Positions 1 through 8,068 of a stretch of DNA of 64,000 bases are shown here, piece by piece. The position numbers and the translations under genes are program-made. The notes under the pieces were generated by a model, which saw nothing but the letters and a program-made list of their open reading frames with translations, was not told where the DNA came from and did no database searches. The stretch covers positions 17,331 through 81,330 of the forward strand of contig NZ_QICL01000022.1 in assembly GCF_003201355.1 (NCBI RefSeq). The letters are read 5' to 3'. Position 1 is the first letter of the stretch; every line of letters begins with the position of its first letter. Source of the stretch: Indolivaga alginatilytica. GTDB lineage: Bacteria; Bacteroidota; Bacteroidia; Bacteroidales; Dysgonomonadaceae.

Positions 1-213
1 ACTACAAGCGCCGTTTTCTGCTTCTGTTTCGATAAATTTATTTTTATTTGTGGAGCATAAAACTCAGAGATGTATTTCCTTCATGCTGAAAGAACGTGAG
101 TTTGTTTTAATTCGATTTCAAAATCAATATTTAGAGACATAACAGTGCTAAAATTTATCTGAACAATCAACTAACTGATATTTATCGATTTGTTATGGAG
201 CATGAAGGGCGGG

Positions 214-240
214 AAAGGCTAATCTTTTGGATTAGTCTTT
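214..240 (+). terminator. Hairpin, probable intrinsic terminator
   Basis: An 11-bp stem (AAAGGCTAATC with GATTAGTCTTT, one G-T pair) closes a TTTTG loop and is followed by a pyrimidine-rich run. It probably ends a transcript entering from the left. Confidence 0.5.
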
Positions 241-292
241 CTTTGCTTGCGGTAAACGTTGGAGCCTATTCGGAAATCCTAAATTATATCTT

Positions 293-300
293 TATATTTG
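293..300 (+). promoter_or_regulatory. -7 box TATATTTG
   Basis: This matches the Bacteroidota -7 consensus TAnnTTTG, 41 nt before the start codon at 341. No clear TTTG -33 box stands at the right distance. Confidence 0.4.
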
Positions 301-340
301 AACAGACTAACAATTGTTTTAACTATACCTACTCCAGAAT

Positions 341-1045
341 ATGAGTAAAGGAGCCTGTTTTGCGATATTACTGTTTTTATTACTTTCCTGCCAAACTAAA
401 GTAAAGAATGAAATCTCGGTAAAAGATGATTTGACTGAGAATGTAGAAACTCAGAAGGGGGAGGATAGTGTTTCCGCCGTTAAGCATATAGAGCAAAAGG
501 ATTTGCCTTCAGGGCTATCTTTTGAGGGAAAATTTAAAGACGCAATAAAATGGAAAGATACGCAAGGCGAACATATTGCCCTGATTACTGAAACCGGAAT
601 TTATGTAAGTCCTAAATTTAAACATGAATCTGATGGCGGTGATGCCGAATTGTTCGGTTACCACTATCTGTTAAATGATAAGAGTGAGCAATTTACGCTG
701 ACTTGGAAAGTTTATGATTTTATTTCGGATTGCCCCGTAGACATCTTTGCCGAATTTATAGACAATACATTTAAGGTTACGGATTTAGATAAGAATGGCA
801 TTGCTGAGGTTTGGATAATGTATATGAAGGGTTGCCATGGGGATGTGAGCCCTGAGGAAATGAAAATAATAATGTATCAGGGCGATAAAAAATATGCCAT
901 GAGAGGAGAGAATAAGGTATATCTAAATAAGGATGAAACATATGGAGGAGGTTTTGAATTTGATGATAATTTTAGAAGTGCCCCAAAAGAATTTCGCGAG
1001 TTTGCCTTGAGTATGTGGAATGAAGCTATAGATGAAAAATTATAA
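341..1045 (+). CDS. Lipoprotein, M949_RS01915-like family
   Basis: A 234-residue protein with a lipoprotein signal (LLFLLLSC, lipid-attachment Cys near residue 17), so it is probably anchored in the envelope facing the periplasm. After a charged linker, the body has an acidic segment reading KVTDLDKNGIAEVWIMY, like the calcium-loop repeats of VCBS-type proteins, then two Gly-rich loops. The C-terminal half (GCHGDVSPEEMK, GGGFEFDDNF, PKEFREFA) resembles a Bacteroidota family named after M949_RS01915 and loosely labelled surface polysaccharide biosynthesis. That label is weak and I do not assign a reaction. It stands alone between a hairpin and a small lipoprotein gene. Confidence 0.6.
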   Translation: MSKGACFAILLFLLLSCQTKVKNEISVKDDLTENVETQKGEDSVSAVKHIEQKDLPSGLSFEGKFKDAIKWKDTQGEHIALITETGIYVSPKFKHESDGGDAELFGYHYLLNDKSEQFTLTWKVYDFISDCPVDIFAEFIDNTFKVTDLDKNGIAEVWIMYMKGCHGDVSPEEMKIIMYQGDKKYAMRGENKVYLNKDETYGGGFEFDDNFRSAPKEFREFALSMWNEAIDEKL

Positions 1046-1226
1046 GATAGATTATTCAAAAATAAGGTTATTCTTTTCTTCTTCTGTCTCCCTGTAGGTG
1101 CTTAGTGATAAGGTGTTTATTGTAGTTTCTTTGTGTGTCCTTTCGGGATGTTTATACCCTATTCTGTTTGAGCACTTCTAAAACAAATGTACGACTGTGG
1201 GTGTTACACTATAAATACATTGAGAT

Positions 1227-1388
1227 ATGAAGAAGATCGGTTTAATATTGGCATTAATTTTTCTCACTCTGTTTGTCTTCTCTTGTAGAACCGTAAATAC
1301 CAACAAAAATGGTATACCTCCAGGTCAGATGAAAAAAATAACAGGAAGTAAATCAGCAAAGGAATATGCCCCAGGACATAATAAATAA
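1227..1388 (+). CDS. Small lipoprotein, 53 aa
   Basis: A short gene reading MKKIGLILALIFLTLFVFSC at the start, which is a clean lipoprotein signal with Cys20. The mature part is only 33 residues and ends in PPGQMKKITGSKSAKEYAPG. This PPGQ-KK-GSKSAK-YAPG pattern is, from memory, a conserved small lipoprotein of Bacteroidota that some genomes label quinol oxidase subunit 4; I doubt that label. The gene ends 16 nt before a strong hairpin. Its function is unknown. Confidence 0.7.
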   Translation: MKKIGLILALIFLTLFVFSCRTVNTNKNGIPPGQMKKITGSKSAKEYAPGHNK

Positions 1389-1404
1389 TATTCTTTTTAT
1401 AAAA

Positions 1405-1434
1405 AAAGTCTGACAGAGAGATCTGTCAGACTTT
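1405..1434. terminator. Bidirectional terminator, formerly of the tRNA operon
   Basis: A perfect 13-bp stem (AAAGTCTGACAGA/TCTGTCAGACTTT) with loop GAGA. On the minus strand it is followed by seven T's, so it works best for minus-strand transcripts. It lies directly beyond the left copy of the tRNA-Leu 3' end, so before the element inserted it would have ended the tRNA transcript. It can also end the small lipoprotein gene. Confidence 0.8.
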
Positions 1435-1437
1435 CTT

Positions 1438-1452
1438 AGTACTCGGAGCGGG
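1438..1452. repeat. Left attachment site (attL core)
   Basis: AGTACTCGGAGCGGG, identical to the end of the tRNA-Leu gene at 12880-12894. The flanks diverge at once on both sides. It is the displaced tRNA end left when the element integrated. Confidence 0.85.
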
Positions 1453-1566
1453 TACAATACCACGAAAATAAAGGAAAATAAAAGAATTAAAAAATGTTAA
1501 TAGTCAATACTATATACGTTTTTGCATCTATTCCGTTTTCCTATTTTTGCCTTTATTCTGTAAATT

Positions 1567-1585
1567 AGTACACTTTTAGTACACC
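1567..1585. repeat. Left arm-type repeat
   Basis: AGTACACTTTTAGTACACC, identical to 12813-12831. Each copy contains two AGTACAC heptamers 11 bp apart, about one helical turn. With one copy near each end of the element, these look like integrase arm sites. The heptamer resembles the start of the att core (AGTACTC). Confidence 0.55.
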
Positions 1586-1649
1586 CCAAATAAGATAAAA
1601 TCTTAAATTTGCAAATAAGAGAAAGTAAAAGAAACTATATTTGTGAAGC

Positions 1650-2843
1650 ATGGCAAAGTTGACAACAAAAACAAAGGAGAATCCTAAGCTACAAGAAAAG
1701 CTATTAGCTGATGGGCGGAAAAGTTTATACCTGGAATATTATCTAGGTCGTCAACAATGGACTGATGAAAAAACAGATAAAGTAAAAGTAAAGCATGATA
1801 GACGAAAAGAATCTTTAAATCTCTACCTTATAGCCAAGCCACGCACACCGATCGAAAAACAGACAAATGATGAAACATTGACCCTCGCTAAGAAGATCAG
1901 GTTTGAGAGAGAGCAGCAAATGAAAGAGGATAGAGCCGGGTATAGATTGAAAAGCAATAAAAAGATCAATATATTCGACTTCATGCAATCATACTATGAC
2001 AGCTATACCAAAGGAGATAAACGTATGATAAAAGCAGCTATCAAGCGCTTTAAAGACTTTATAGCGATCGAATATCCCATCTACAAAAATAGCATTGCCC
2101 CGGAACAGCTCAATAAAGATATGATGATGAGATTTGTCGAATATCTGCAAAGTATTAGCAAGGGAGAGGGTGCGTTAACCCATTATAAACGCTTCAAAAA
2201 GATTATCAAATACGGTGTTGAGCATGATGTCATACGAAAGAATCCATGTAACGGTGTTGTCTGTAAAGGAGATGAGAATGCACTGGTTAAAGATGTGTTG
2301 AGTCTCGAAGAAATGGAACAACTTCAAAATACGAAGTATGACCAACAAAACCCTAATTTAAGACGTGCTTTTTTATTCTGCCTGTATACAGGTATTCGCT
2401 TCTGTGATGTAAACGAGTTGGTGTATAGTGATGTGGACTACTCAAACCGAATGATTACATTCAATCAAAAGAAAACGCAAGGAGCGAGTTCTAAAAGCTG
2501 GGTGACAATACCTCTTAATAATGGACTTCTTTCTTTGATAGGAGAACAGCCGAAAGACGAGAAGAACAATTCAATTAATACTAAAATATTCAATTTGCCT
2601 AGCCAATCGATGTGTTTGCGATCGTTGAGGCACTGGGTAAAGTTAGCCGGCATCAACAAGCATATTACCTGGCATTGTGCTAGACATTCATTTGCCGTTA
2701 ATATCCTCAACAATGGAGCGAATATAAAAACCGTAGCGAGCCTTTTAGGACATTCAGGATTACAACATACAGAAAAGTACACTCGTGCGGTAGATAGTTT
2801 AAAACAAGCAGCAATAGATAGTTTACCGGAAATAAAGATGTGA
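1650..2843 (+). CDS. int: Tyrosine recombinase (integrase)
   Basis: A 397-residue site-specific recombinase expected to integrate and excise the element at tRNA-Leu. The N-terminal 100 residues look like the arm-binding region of Bacteroidota transposon integrases, residues 105-220 are the SAM-like core-binding domain, and the rest is the catalytic domain. Catalytic residues are visible: Arg in TGIRFCD (near 250), HxxR in HCARHSF (near 342), His in LLGHSG (near 366) and the nucleophile Tyr in EKYTRAV (near 376). The length is normal and the gene looks intact. It sits next to attL and reads inward, with TAnnTTTG boxes at 1542, 1604 and 1636 upstream. Confidence 0.93.
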   Translation: MAKLTTKTKENPKLQEKLLADGRKSLYLEYYLGRQQWTDEKTDKVKVKHDRRKESLNLYLIAKPRTPIEKQTNDETLTLAKKIRFEREQQMKEDRAGYRLKSNKKINIFDFMQSYYDSYTKGDKRMIKAAIKRFKDFIAIEYPIYKNSIAPEQLNKDMMMRFVEYLQSISKGEGALTHYKRFKKIIKYGVEHDVIRKNPCNGVVCKGDENALVKDVLSLEEMEQLQNTKYDQQNPNLRRAFLFCLYTGIRFCDVNELVYSDVDYSNRMITFNQKKTQGASSKSWVTIPLNNGLLSLIGEQPKDEKNNSINTKIFNLPSQSMCLRSLRHWVKLAGINKHITWHCARHSFAVNILNNGANIKTVASLLGHSGLQHTEKYTRAVDSLKQAAIDSLPEIKM

Positions 2844-2846
2844 TTC

Positions 2847-3914
2847 ATGGAAAAGAAATACTTAAACGAATTTGTTTCACTATTTAAATACTTAAGCGAT
2901 GCCGCTGGTATAATTGAAGATAATTATAATCCCGATGATGTTCCATCTGAATACAGGGAAGGATACAACAAACTAAAGGAGTTGCAGATAAAGAAAATCA
3001 GAGAAACAAACAGTCTCGTATTAGAAATTAGCCATAATATTAATAGAGGGTTAATGCCTAGCCTTGTAAATGAATTAGAGTCAAATCTTTATAAATACCC
3101 AGATAGTAGAGAGTCATACATAAAGTCAATAATACGTCAATTCACAGACATACTCCCATATTTCAATATTCCTAATATGTCTCAATTATGGGATTTGTCT
3201 TTTGATTGGGCGAATGGCAGTATTGAAATAGATAATAAAACATACGGACGATGGATAAATTACATATTTAGAATACAACTAGAATACTTCAAAGTAAAAA
3301 GAGAGAAGTTCACAGTAGAAGAATATTATATTATCTACTCCCGAAAATTACTAGATCTGTTTTGTATTTCACTAGATACTAAATGTTTAGATTTCGATAT
3401 AGATATAATGAAGTTTCAGGAAGATTTGAACATTTATCTGTTTCGGTGGAGAGATGTACCCCATAAAACACAATTATATGATCTCGGATATAGAGAGAAG
3501 TTAAATCAAATTTCAACAGTATCAACTGATGTATCACAAAAGCCAGTAGAATTAAATACGGATTTTGCTAATATACAAGCTTCTAAAGAATCAAAACCTG
3601 CTTTGATAGAAATAAACAATTATTTCAAATTTAAGCATCATAAAAAAGGCATCATTATAAGAGACTACTTAGATGAAATTAAAAGAGATATTCTAACACC
3701 GCCCACAGGGGGCGAGCCAATGAAAAAAACAATTGGAAATGTTTGCTTAACGCTTTATAAAAGAAACCTACACGATATTAATAGAGTAAAAACATTTGCT
3801 TTTTTTGCCAAAACACTATGTGAGTATTGGAATATAGGCACACCAAAAGACTTAAAGCCCAACAAATATGAAATACTAAACAATTATTCCATTTTAGAAA
3901 GAAACTTGGAGTAA
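2847..3914 (+). CDS. Hypothetical protein beside the integrase
   Basis: A 355-residue soluble protein with no signal peptide or membrane segment. It starts 3 nt after the integrase stop, so the two are probably co-transcribed. It is rich in Tyr, Asn and charged helical stretches (residues 1-200). A linker near 225-260 leads to a C-terminal block (MKKTIGNVCLTLYKRN, TFAFFAKTLCEYW) that looks helical. Proteins of this size often follow integrases in Bacteroidota elements, but I do not recognise the family. A regulatory or excision role is possible and unproven. Confidence 0.6.
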   Translation: MEKKYLNEFVSLFKYLSDAAGIIEDNYNPDDVPSEYREGYNKLKELQIKKIRETNSLVLEISHNINRGLMPSLVNELESNLYKYPDSRESYIKSIIRQFTDILPYFNIPNMSQLWDLSFDWANGSIEIDNKTYGRWINYIFRIQLEYFKVKREKFTVEEYYIIYSRKLLDLFCISLDTKCLDFDIDIMKFQEDLNIYLFRWRDVPHKTQLYDLGYREKLNQISTVSTDVSQKPVELNTDFANIQASKESKPALIEINNYFKFKHHKKGIIIRDYLDEIKRDILTPPTGGEPMKKTIGNVCLTLYKRNLHDINRVKTFAFFAKTLCEYWNIGTPKDLKPNKYEILNNYSILERNLE

Positions 3915-3998
3915 TCCCTTCAAAATCCCCTATGTAATCCCTAATGCATAAGGGAATTGTGTTGTATTCAGCTATTTATAATCCCTTCAAAATCCCCT
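3912..3998. repeat. TAATCCC repeats and dyad upstream of the HTH gene
   Basis: A 20-bp direct repeat (TAATCCCTTCAAAATCCCCT) occurs at 3912-3931 and 3979-3998. A third TAATCCC lies between them, inside a near-perfect dyad TCCCTnATGCATnAGGGA. The first copy overlaps the stop codon of the preceding gene. The layout suggests a protein-binding region controlling the HTH gene at 4089 or taking part in excision. Confidence 0.55.
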
Positions 3999-4088
3999 TT
4001 TTTCTCTTCTTTCCGATTCTATACAACTTTGCTTTTAGTAATCGAAGCAGTGCACGGCTTCAACGTTTAATGATTAAAAGTAAAGAAT

Positions 4089-4352
4089 ATGAACATAGAT
4101 ACTCCAACTATTGAAAAGAATGTATTAACATTCGATGAAGCGTGTGCTTTTTCAGGTTTAAGTAAAAGTTATCTGTATAAGCTTACAAGTACACAAAAGA
4201 TACCGCATTATAAGCCATCTGGAAAACTTATCTATTTCGATAAAACGGAGCTTGAAGCATGGTTATTAAGTAACCGTATAAGTACATCCGATGAGTTAGA
4301 AAACAAAGCTCAAGCTTATTGCATGACTAATAAGATAGGAGGTTCCAAATGA
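4089..4352 (+). CDS. Excisionase/AlpA-like HTH protein
   Basis: An 87-residue DNA-binding protein with a MerR-like HTH_17 fold: LTFDEACAFSGLSKSYLYKL (residues 13-32), then KIPHYKPSGKLIYF and DKTELEAWL. Families of this type act as excisionases (directionality factors) or as AlpA-type activators of integrase and replication genes. It overlaps the next gene by 4 nt (ATGA) and heads the replication gene run. Repeats at 3912-3998 and a small dyad (4044-4061) stand upstream and may be its operator. Excisionase and activator roles cannot be told apart from the sequence. Confidence 0.75.
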   Translation: MNIDTPTIEKNVLTFDEACAFSGLSKSYLYKLTSTQKIPHYKPSGKLIYFDKTELEAWLLSNRISTSDELENKAQAYCMTNKIGGSK

Positions 4353-4636
4353 AAAAGAGCCACATAAAAGCAGCCCCTTACACACGACACGATAAAGATA
4401 CATCCTTTAACTCACAAAAGCAAGTAGTATTCAGATATTTGTCCAAAAATATCGCTACTGCAACGATGGTAAGTAAAGCTACTGGAATAGCTCAGAAAAA
4501 CATATGCAGGCATAAGAGAACGCTCCAAAAGGCAGGCTTATTACATCAGGTGGAAAGAAAGATGTGTCGATGTTCTGGCTTCCTTGCTTGGTACCTATCC
4601 ACAAACCCCGAATTGTTACGCAATGGAAATAAGTAG
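4349..4636 (+). CDS. Small winged-helix-like protein
   Basis: A 95-residue basic protein. Residues 25-70 (VFRYLSKNIATATMVSKATG, then NICRHKRTLQKAGLL) read as a winged helix in which the recognition helix follows a short turn. A Cys pair lies at KMCRCSG near the C-terminus. It overlaps the HTH gene before it by 4 nt and its end overlaps the start region of the ATPase gene, so it belongs to the replication operon. It may be a loader or replication regulator; this is inference. Confidence 0.6.
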   Translation: MKKSHIKAAPYTRHDKDTSFNSQKQVVFRYLSKNIATATMVSKATGIAQKNICRHKRTLQKAGLLHQVERKMCRCSGFLAWYLSTNPELLRNGNK

Positions 4637-5705
4637 GACAATGGCAGATATCGCATTATCAAAAACTATTTCGAACGAATCAAAAACAGCTATTGACCTA
4701 TCAAAGTTTGAGCCTCCGAAAGAAAGTGACGGATGGAAAGCATTTCGTATTGATCTAACAAAACAAGTAGATCCACCGGAGCCTCTAATCATTCAAACAG
4801 ACACGGGAATACCTATGCTACATCGAAGAAATATAGGAACAATCGCCGCATCTGCTAAAGTTGGTAAAACCTTTCTTATATCGGCTATCGGAGCGGCCGC
4901 TTTAAATGATGATAGCTTTTTAGGCTTTCATTGCCCTAAAAAAGAAGCTAAAGTATTATTTGTTGATACAGAACAAGATGTGAGCGATACGCAGAACGTG
5001 ACAAAGAGGGTGCATCGAATAAACGATTGGGATACCTCTATGAATAAAGACAGTTTCATTTCTTTAAACCTACGTGAAATATCCAGCGAAAAACGATGCG
5101 AGGTTATCGAATCAGCAATCAGAGATATAAGCCCCGATCTTGTCATGTTGGATGGTATTGTTGACCTTTTGGCTGACTTCAACAATATAGAACAAAGCAA
5201 AAACGCAGTAGAAATGCTTACCCGATGGAGTACACAGTACGATTGTCATATAATAACTTGCTTGCACGTTAACAAGGGAACTGCTGAACTAAGAGGTCAT
5301 CTAGGGGCTTTTCTTAGGCAAAAAGGTGAAATCACCATATTGTTGACAAAAAAAGATGAAAGTACATCTTACATTGAAGCGAAAGCCATAGATAGCAGGC
5401 ATAGACCTATTGATGATTTTTGTTTTCGCATAAATGCTGAAGCTTTACCCGAACTTTACTATCCCGAACCAAAACCAGCTACGACAGAAAAAAATAGGTG
5501 TTTCTTTGAAAATATTCTTAAGGTTGGCAATACTATGAGTTATGCTGATTTACGAAGCGAGGTAATGAAAGTATCAGAGGTCAAAGAAAGAACAGCCGAA
5601 CGCCGAATAAAAAAAGCAGTCGAAGAATCTGTTATTTCGAAAAACGAATCAGGATTTTATTATATCCCATTTAAAAACGAACCCCAGAATGAGCTCCCTT
5701 TTTAG
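4623..5705 (+). CDS. RecA-fold AAA ATPase, RepA/DnaB-like
   Basis: A roughly 360-residue P-loop ATPase of the AAA_25/RepA type, probably the element's replicative helicase. The Walker A motif is ASAKVGKTFL, and the Walker B-like strands are VLFVDTEQD and LVMLDGIVDLL. A sensor strand reads HIITCLHVNKG and is followed by GHLGAFLRQKGE. The C-terminal 80 residues look like a winged helix (YADLRSEVMK, ERRIKKAVEES). The frame is open from a TTG at 4584, but ATG codons at 4623 or 4641 are better starts. It is followed by the iteron region and the primase gene, a normal order for Bacteroidota mobile-element replication genes. Confidence 0.8.
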   Translation: MEISRTMADIALSKTISNESKTAIDLSKFEPPKESDGWKAFRIDLTKQVDPPEPLIIQTDTGIPMLHRRNIGTIAASAKVGKTFLISAIGAAALNDDSFLGFHCPKKEAKVLFVDTEQDVSDTQNVTKRVHRINDWDTSMNKDSFISLNLREISSEKRCEVIESAIRDISPDLVMLDGIVDLLADFNNIEQSKNAVEMLTRWSTQYDCHIITCLHVNKGTAELRGHLGAFLRQKGEITILLTKKDESTSYIEAKAIDSRHRPIDDFCFRINAEALPELYYPEPKPATTEKNRCFFENILKVGNTMSYADLRSEVMKVSEVKERTAERRIKKAVEESVISKNESGFYYIPFKNEPQNELPF

Positions 5706-5739
5706 ATACCGACATACAATTTACCGACCATCGCACCGA

Positions 5740-5848
5740 ACCGTCATTACCGCCTATTATACATATAGGCGGATGACGGTGACGGTAGCGACAGAAAAGA
5801 CGGTAATAGACGGTGTAAAAGACGGTAATTTTGACGGTAATAGACGGT
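5740..5848. other. Iteron array and palindrome, candidate replication origin
   Basis: The hexamer GACGGT occurs seven times on the plus strand (starts 5775, 5781, 5799, 5809, 5821, 5833, 5843), often extended to GACGGTAAT, with most spacings of 10-12 bp. An inverted copy at 5740 opens a large imperfect palindrome (ACCGTCATtaCCGCCTAT with ATAGGCGGATGACGGT, 5740-5780). The region lies between the helicase and primase genes, where iteron-type origins are expected, and is free of genes. The origin function is inferred. Confidence 0.6.
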
Positions 5849-5856
5849 AGTATAAA

Positions 5857-6881
5857 ATGCAAACAGAAAAGACAAATATATTCAATCGCAAAGTGTCGGT
5901 ATTTTCAAAAGCAACCGATACCACTCCAATAGCAACCACGACAATTTTACAGGCTGTCACCAGTCAGAAGATTATCGGTAAAGTTGAGGAATATCGAAAT
6001 ACTGGAGATAAGGCTTTGAATTATCAATACCTTGCTTTATCCCGTCCGGAACATTCAGCGAACGAAAAGATGAAGCTTTGATAGAACATTCCGGAGTGAT
6101 CTGTATTGATGTAGACGGTAAAGACAATACCCATGTGTCCAACTTTCAAGACCTAAAGAAACTTATTTCACAAATACCCTATGTCGCTTATTGCGGTTTG
6201 TCGGTTGGTGGTAAAGGCTATTTTATCCTTATCCCTGTCAAATACCCAAATAAACACAGGGAACAATTCAAAGCTTGTTGCGAGGATTTTGAGAGATGTG
6301 GCATAGTAGTAGATCATTCGTGTATAAATATTAGCCGGCTGCGTTTTATGTCGTACGATTCCGAAGCCTATTTCAACGAGAACGCAACTATCTATACCCG
6401 GATATATGAAGAAAAGAAAGAAGCTCCGAAATATAATAAGGTTTATGATAGCAATGCAGGTAATGATATTGAGAAGCTTATTTCGGAAATTCAAAGTAGA
6501 TGCATCGATATTACAGGCAGCTATCAGCAATGGTTAGAGATTGGAGCTGCTATAGCTTCTGAGTTTGGCGAATCAGGGCGGAGTTATTTCCATGCTGTCA
6601 GCCAATATTCAACAAAATATAATCAGAAAGCAACAGATAGAAAATATACTGATGTTATGAAAATGCGAAACTTCAATATATCAACTCTCTTTTATTATGC
6701 TAAGCAATACGGAATTATGATACACGAAAAAAGGTACCCAACTCCGGTTATATCAAAAGTCAGAGAGATCATATCGGGAAATACCATAACAGAAAATACA
6801 GGATTTAAAAATTTAGGAGAACTATTGGAATACGCAGCAAGTAAGAATATTAGTAAAAAACAATTAAAAATAACCATTTAA
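5857..6881 (+). pseudogene. VirE-N/PriCT-2 primase, frameshifted
   Basis: Two overlapping frames (5857-6081 and 6078-6881) together make one protein of the BT4734/BF3469 type. The first gives the N-terminus (KVSVFSKATDTTP). Just after GDKAL, near 6019-6021, the homologous text moves to the other frame and reads LSIPCFIPSGTFSERKDEAL, followed by IEHSGVICIDVDG. The downstream part has the VirE-N primase-polymerase core (ICIDVDG, YCGLSVGGKGYFI) and a PriCT-2-like domain (YQQWLEIGAAIASEFGESG). The shift equals one missing base or a -1 slip. I see no slippery heptamer, so mutation or sequencing error is likelier than programmed recoding. Replication of the element may be impaired. Confidence 0.72.
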
Positions 6882-6894
6882 ATAACAATAAATT

Positions 6895-7743
6895 ATGGAG
6901 CAAATAATTATTTCAAACAAACGTTTCGTATCATCAGATAACGAGTTCGATCGTTACATTGTAGATATTAATGGCACAGATGTAAGAGCCCATCAAAAGA
7001 AAGATGGTAGCGGTTTCGGATTCTCAATGAAAGATTTATGTAAGGCCTTCAACTATTCCACAATAGACGAATTAAAAGCATCAGAAGCGTGGAAACAACT
7101 TAACGAACAATTAACCAGCACAGGCACAACATCAACACTAAAAGCGAAAACTTCAGGTGAGAGTTCGAATATTGTAAATATCTCTACCGAATACTCATCC
7201 CCTGCATTTTATGCCGGCGGTACATTGGATCAGGCGACAAATCTAGCAGAAAATCCGTATCGAGAAGATGATGTTTGTAACTTTTTGGTTACTCATGCTG
7301 GTTTATTGGTCGCTAATCAAGCTTTGATTAGAGGTAAGGTTGAAAGCAATAAAAGTGGCAGCCGAATTGTCATAGATCCGGAAGAAAGAGCATTAAAGTT
7401 GATGAATGGAGATACTGTATTCTCTAAGTGGTATTTTGATGTTGAATCTGACTTTTCTGCTTTAACTTTCAAAAGAAATAGTGATCAGGTTGTTATAACA
7501 CCGAATTACTTGAGATCATCTACCCAAGATAGAAGCGCATCTGTATGGGCTGATAAGAATTTCGGGATTCGATACAGTGTTGAGCCGTTTATAATTAACA
7601 ACCCCGATACGGCACACTTTGAAGTGAGGGCGGAGACTGATGATACCCTTATCCTAATAGCTCGGAAATTACCGACCTCTAGCGATGGGTTATTACATGG
7701 TCAGGTCTGGAATGACAACGGAACATTGAAAGTAAAAGAATAA
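6895..7743 (+). CDS. Phage-structural-like protein
   Basis: A 282-residue protein starting 13 nt after the primase. The N-terminal 80 residues contain a small domain (GFGFSMKDLCKAFNYS). A Ser/Thr-rich linker follows, then a beta-rich C-terminal part. The last residues, GLLHGQVWNDNGTLKVKE, match the G-hydrophobic-sG-x-hydrophobic-dxnG-LkV ending common on Bacteroidota phage tail or virion proteins. The middle (ALKLMNGDTVFSKWYFDVES) also resembles such proteins. This is recognition by pattern only. It is odd in a replication operon and would fit a satellite carrying one structural or capsid-interfering gene. A host-derived function is not excluded. Confidence 0.45.
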   Translation: MEQIIISNKRFVSSDNEFDRYIVDINGTDVRAHQKKDGSGFGFSMKDLCKAFNYSTIDELKASEAWKQLNEQLTSTGTTSTLKAKTSGESSNIVNISTEYSSPAFYAGGTLDQATNLAENPYREDDVCNFLVTHAGLLVANQALIRGKVESNKSGSRIVIDPEERALKLMNGDTVFSKWYFDVESDFSALTFKRNSDQVVITPNYLRSSTQDRSASVWADKNFGIRYSVEPFIINNPDTAHFEVRAETDDTLILIARKLPTSSDGLLHGQVWNDNGTLKVKE

Positions 7744-7777
7744 AACGAACCGAGTATTAACATTAAAATAGAACATT

Positions 7778-8011
7778 ATGAGTAAAAAGATTATTAGTCA
7801 ACAAGAGTACGATTATCGCTGTATGACATTTGGAGAAACCAGAACATCTGAGGAATATCAGCCAGACACACCAAGTCTTGTAGGTGATATCGTAGGATTG
7901 ATCAACGCCGGAACTGAAAATCTAAAAGGTGAAATGGAAAGGCAAAAAGCTGACGACATGAAAGGTGGTAACATACAAAAACATGAAGACCTTCACAAGT
8001 TTAGAAACTAA
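7778..8011 (+). CDS. Small hypothetical protein, 77 aa
   Basis: Follows the preceding gene by 34 nt and ends just before a strong hairpin. It is acidic and Gln/Glu-rich, with a short hydrophobic patch (SLVGDIVGLINAG) and a charged C-terminus. No family is recognised. It is probably the last gene of the replication transcript. Confidence 0.5.
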   Translation: MSKKIISQQEYDYRCMTFGETRTSEEYQPDTPSLVGDIVGLINAGTENLKGEMERQKADDMKGGNIQKHEDLHKFRN

Positions 8012-8027
8012 CCTTGATTAACAAACA

Positions 8028-8055
8028 ATCCCGGGCGTTTTAGTTTGCCCGGGAT
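8028..8055 (+). terminator. Strong hairpin, probable terminator
   Basis: A perfect 9-bp GC-rich stem (ATCCCGGGC/GCCCGGGAT) with a 10-nt loop, 17 nt after the gene ending at 8011. The T tract is weak (ATATTATT). Its presence argues against a start at 8045 for the next gene. Confidence 0.6.
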
Positions 8056-8068
8056 ATATTATTCATTT

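Larger units (their letters stand above)
1..340. other. Intergenic stretch at the window edge
   Basis: I see no convincing coding region here. The stretch holds one hairpin (214-240) and a TAnnTTTG promoter box (293-300) ahead of the gene at 341. The far left may include the end or downstream region of a gene lying outside the window. Confidence 0.4.

Noticed and set aside
2465..2848. 127-codon minus-strand frame opposite the integrase
   Set aside because: It is the shadow of a clear integrase catalytic domain.
5775..5848. CRISPR-like reading of the GACGGT array
   Set aside because: Units are 6-9 bp with 0-12 bp between them; no spacers of CRISPR length and no cas genes.
5671..5960. Two minus-strand frames across the iteron array
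   Set aside because: They translate the repeats and lie opposite the primase start. No domain or ribosome-site support.
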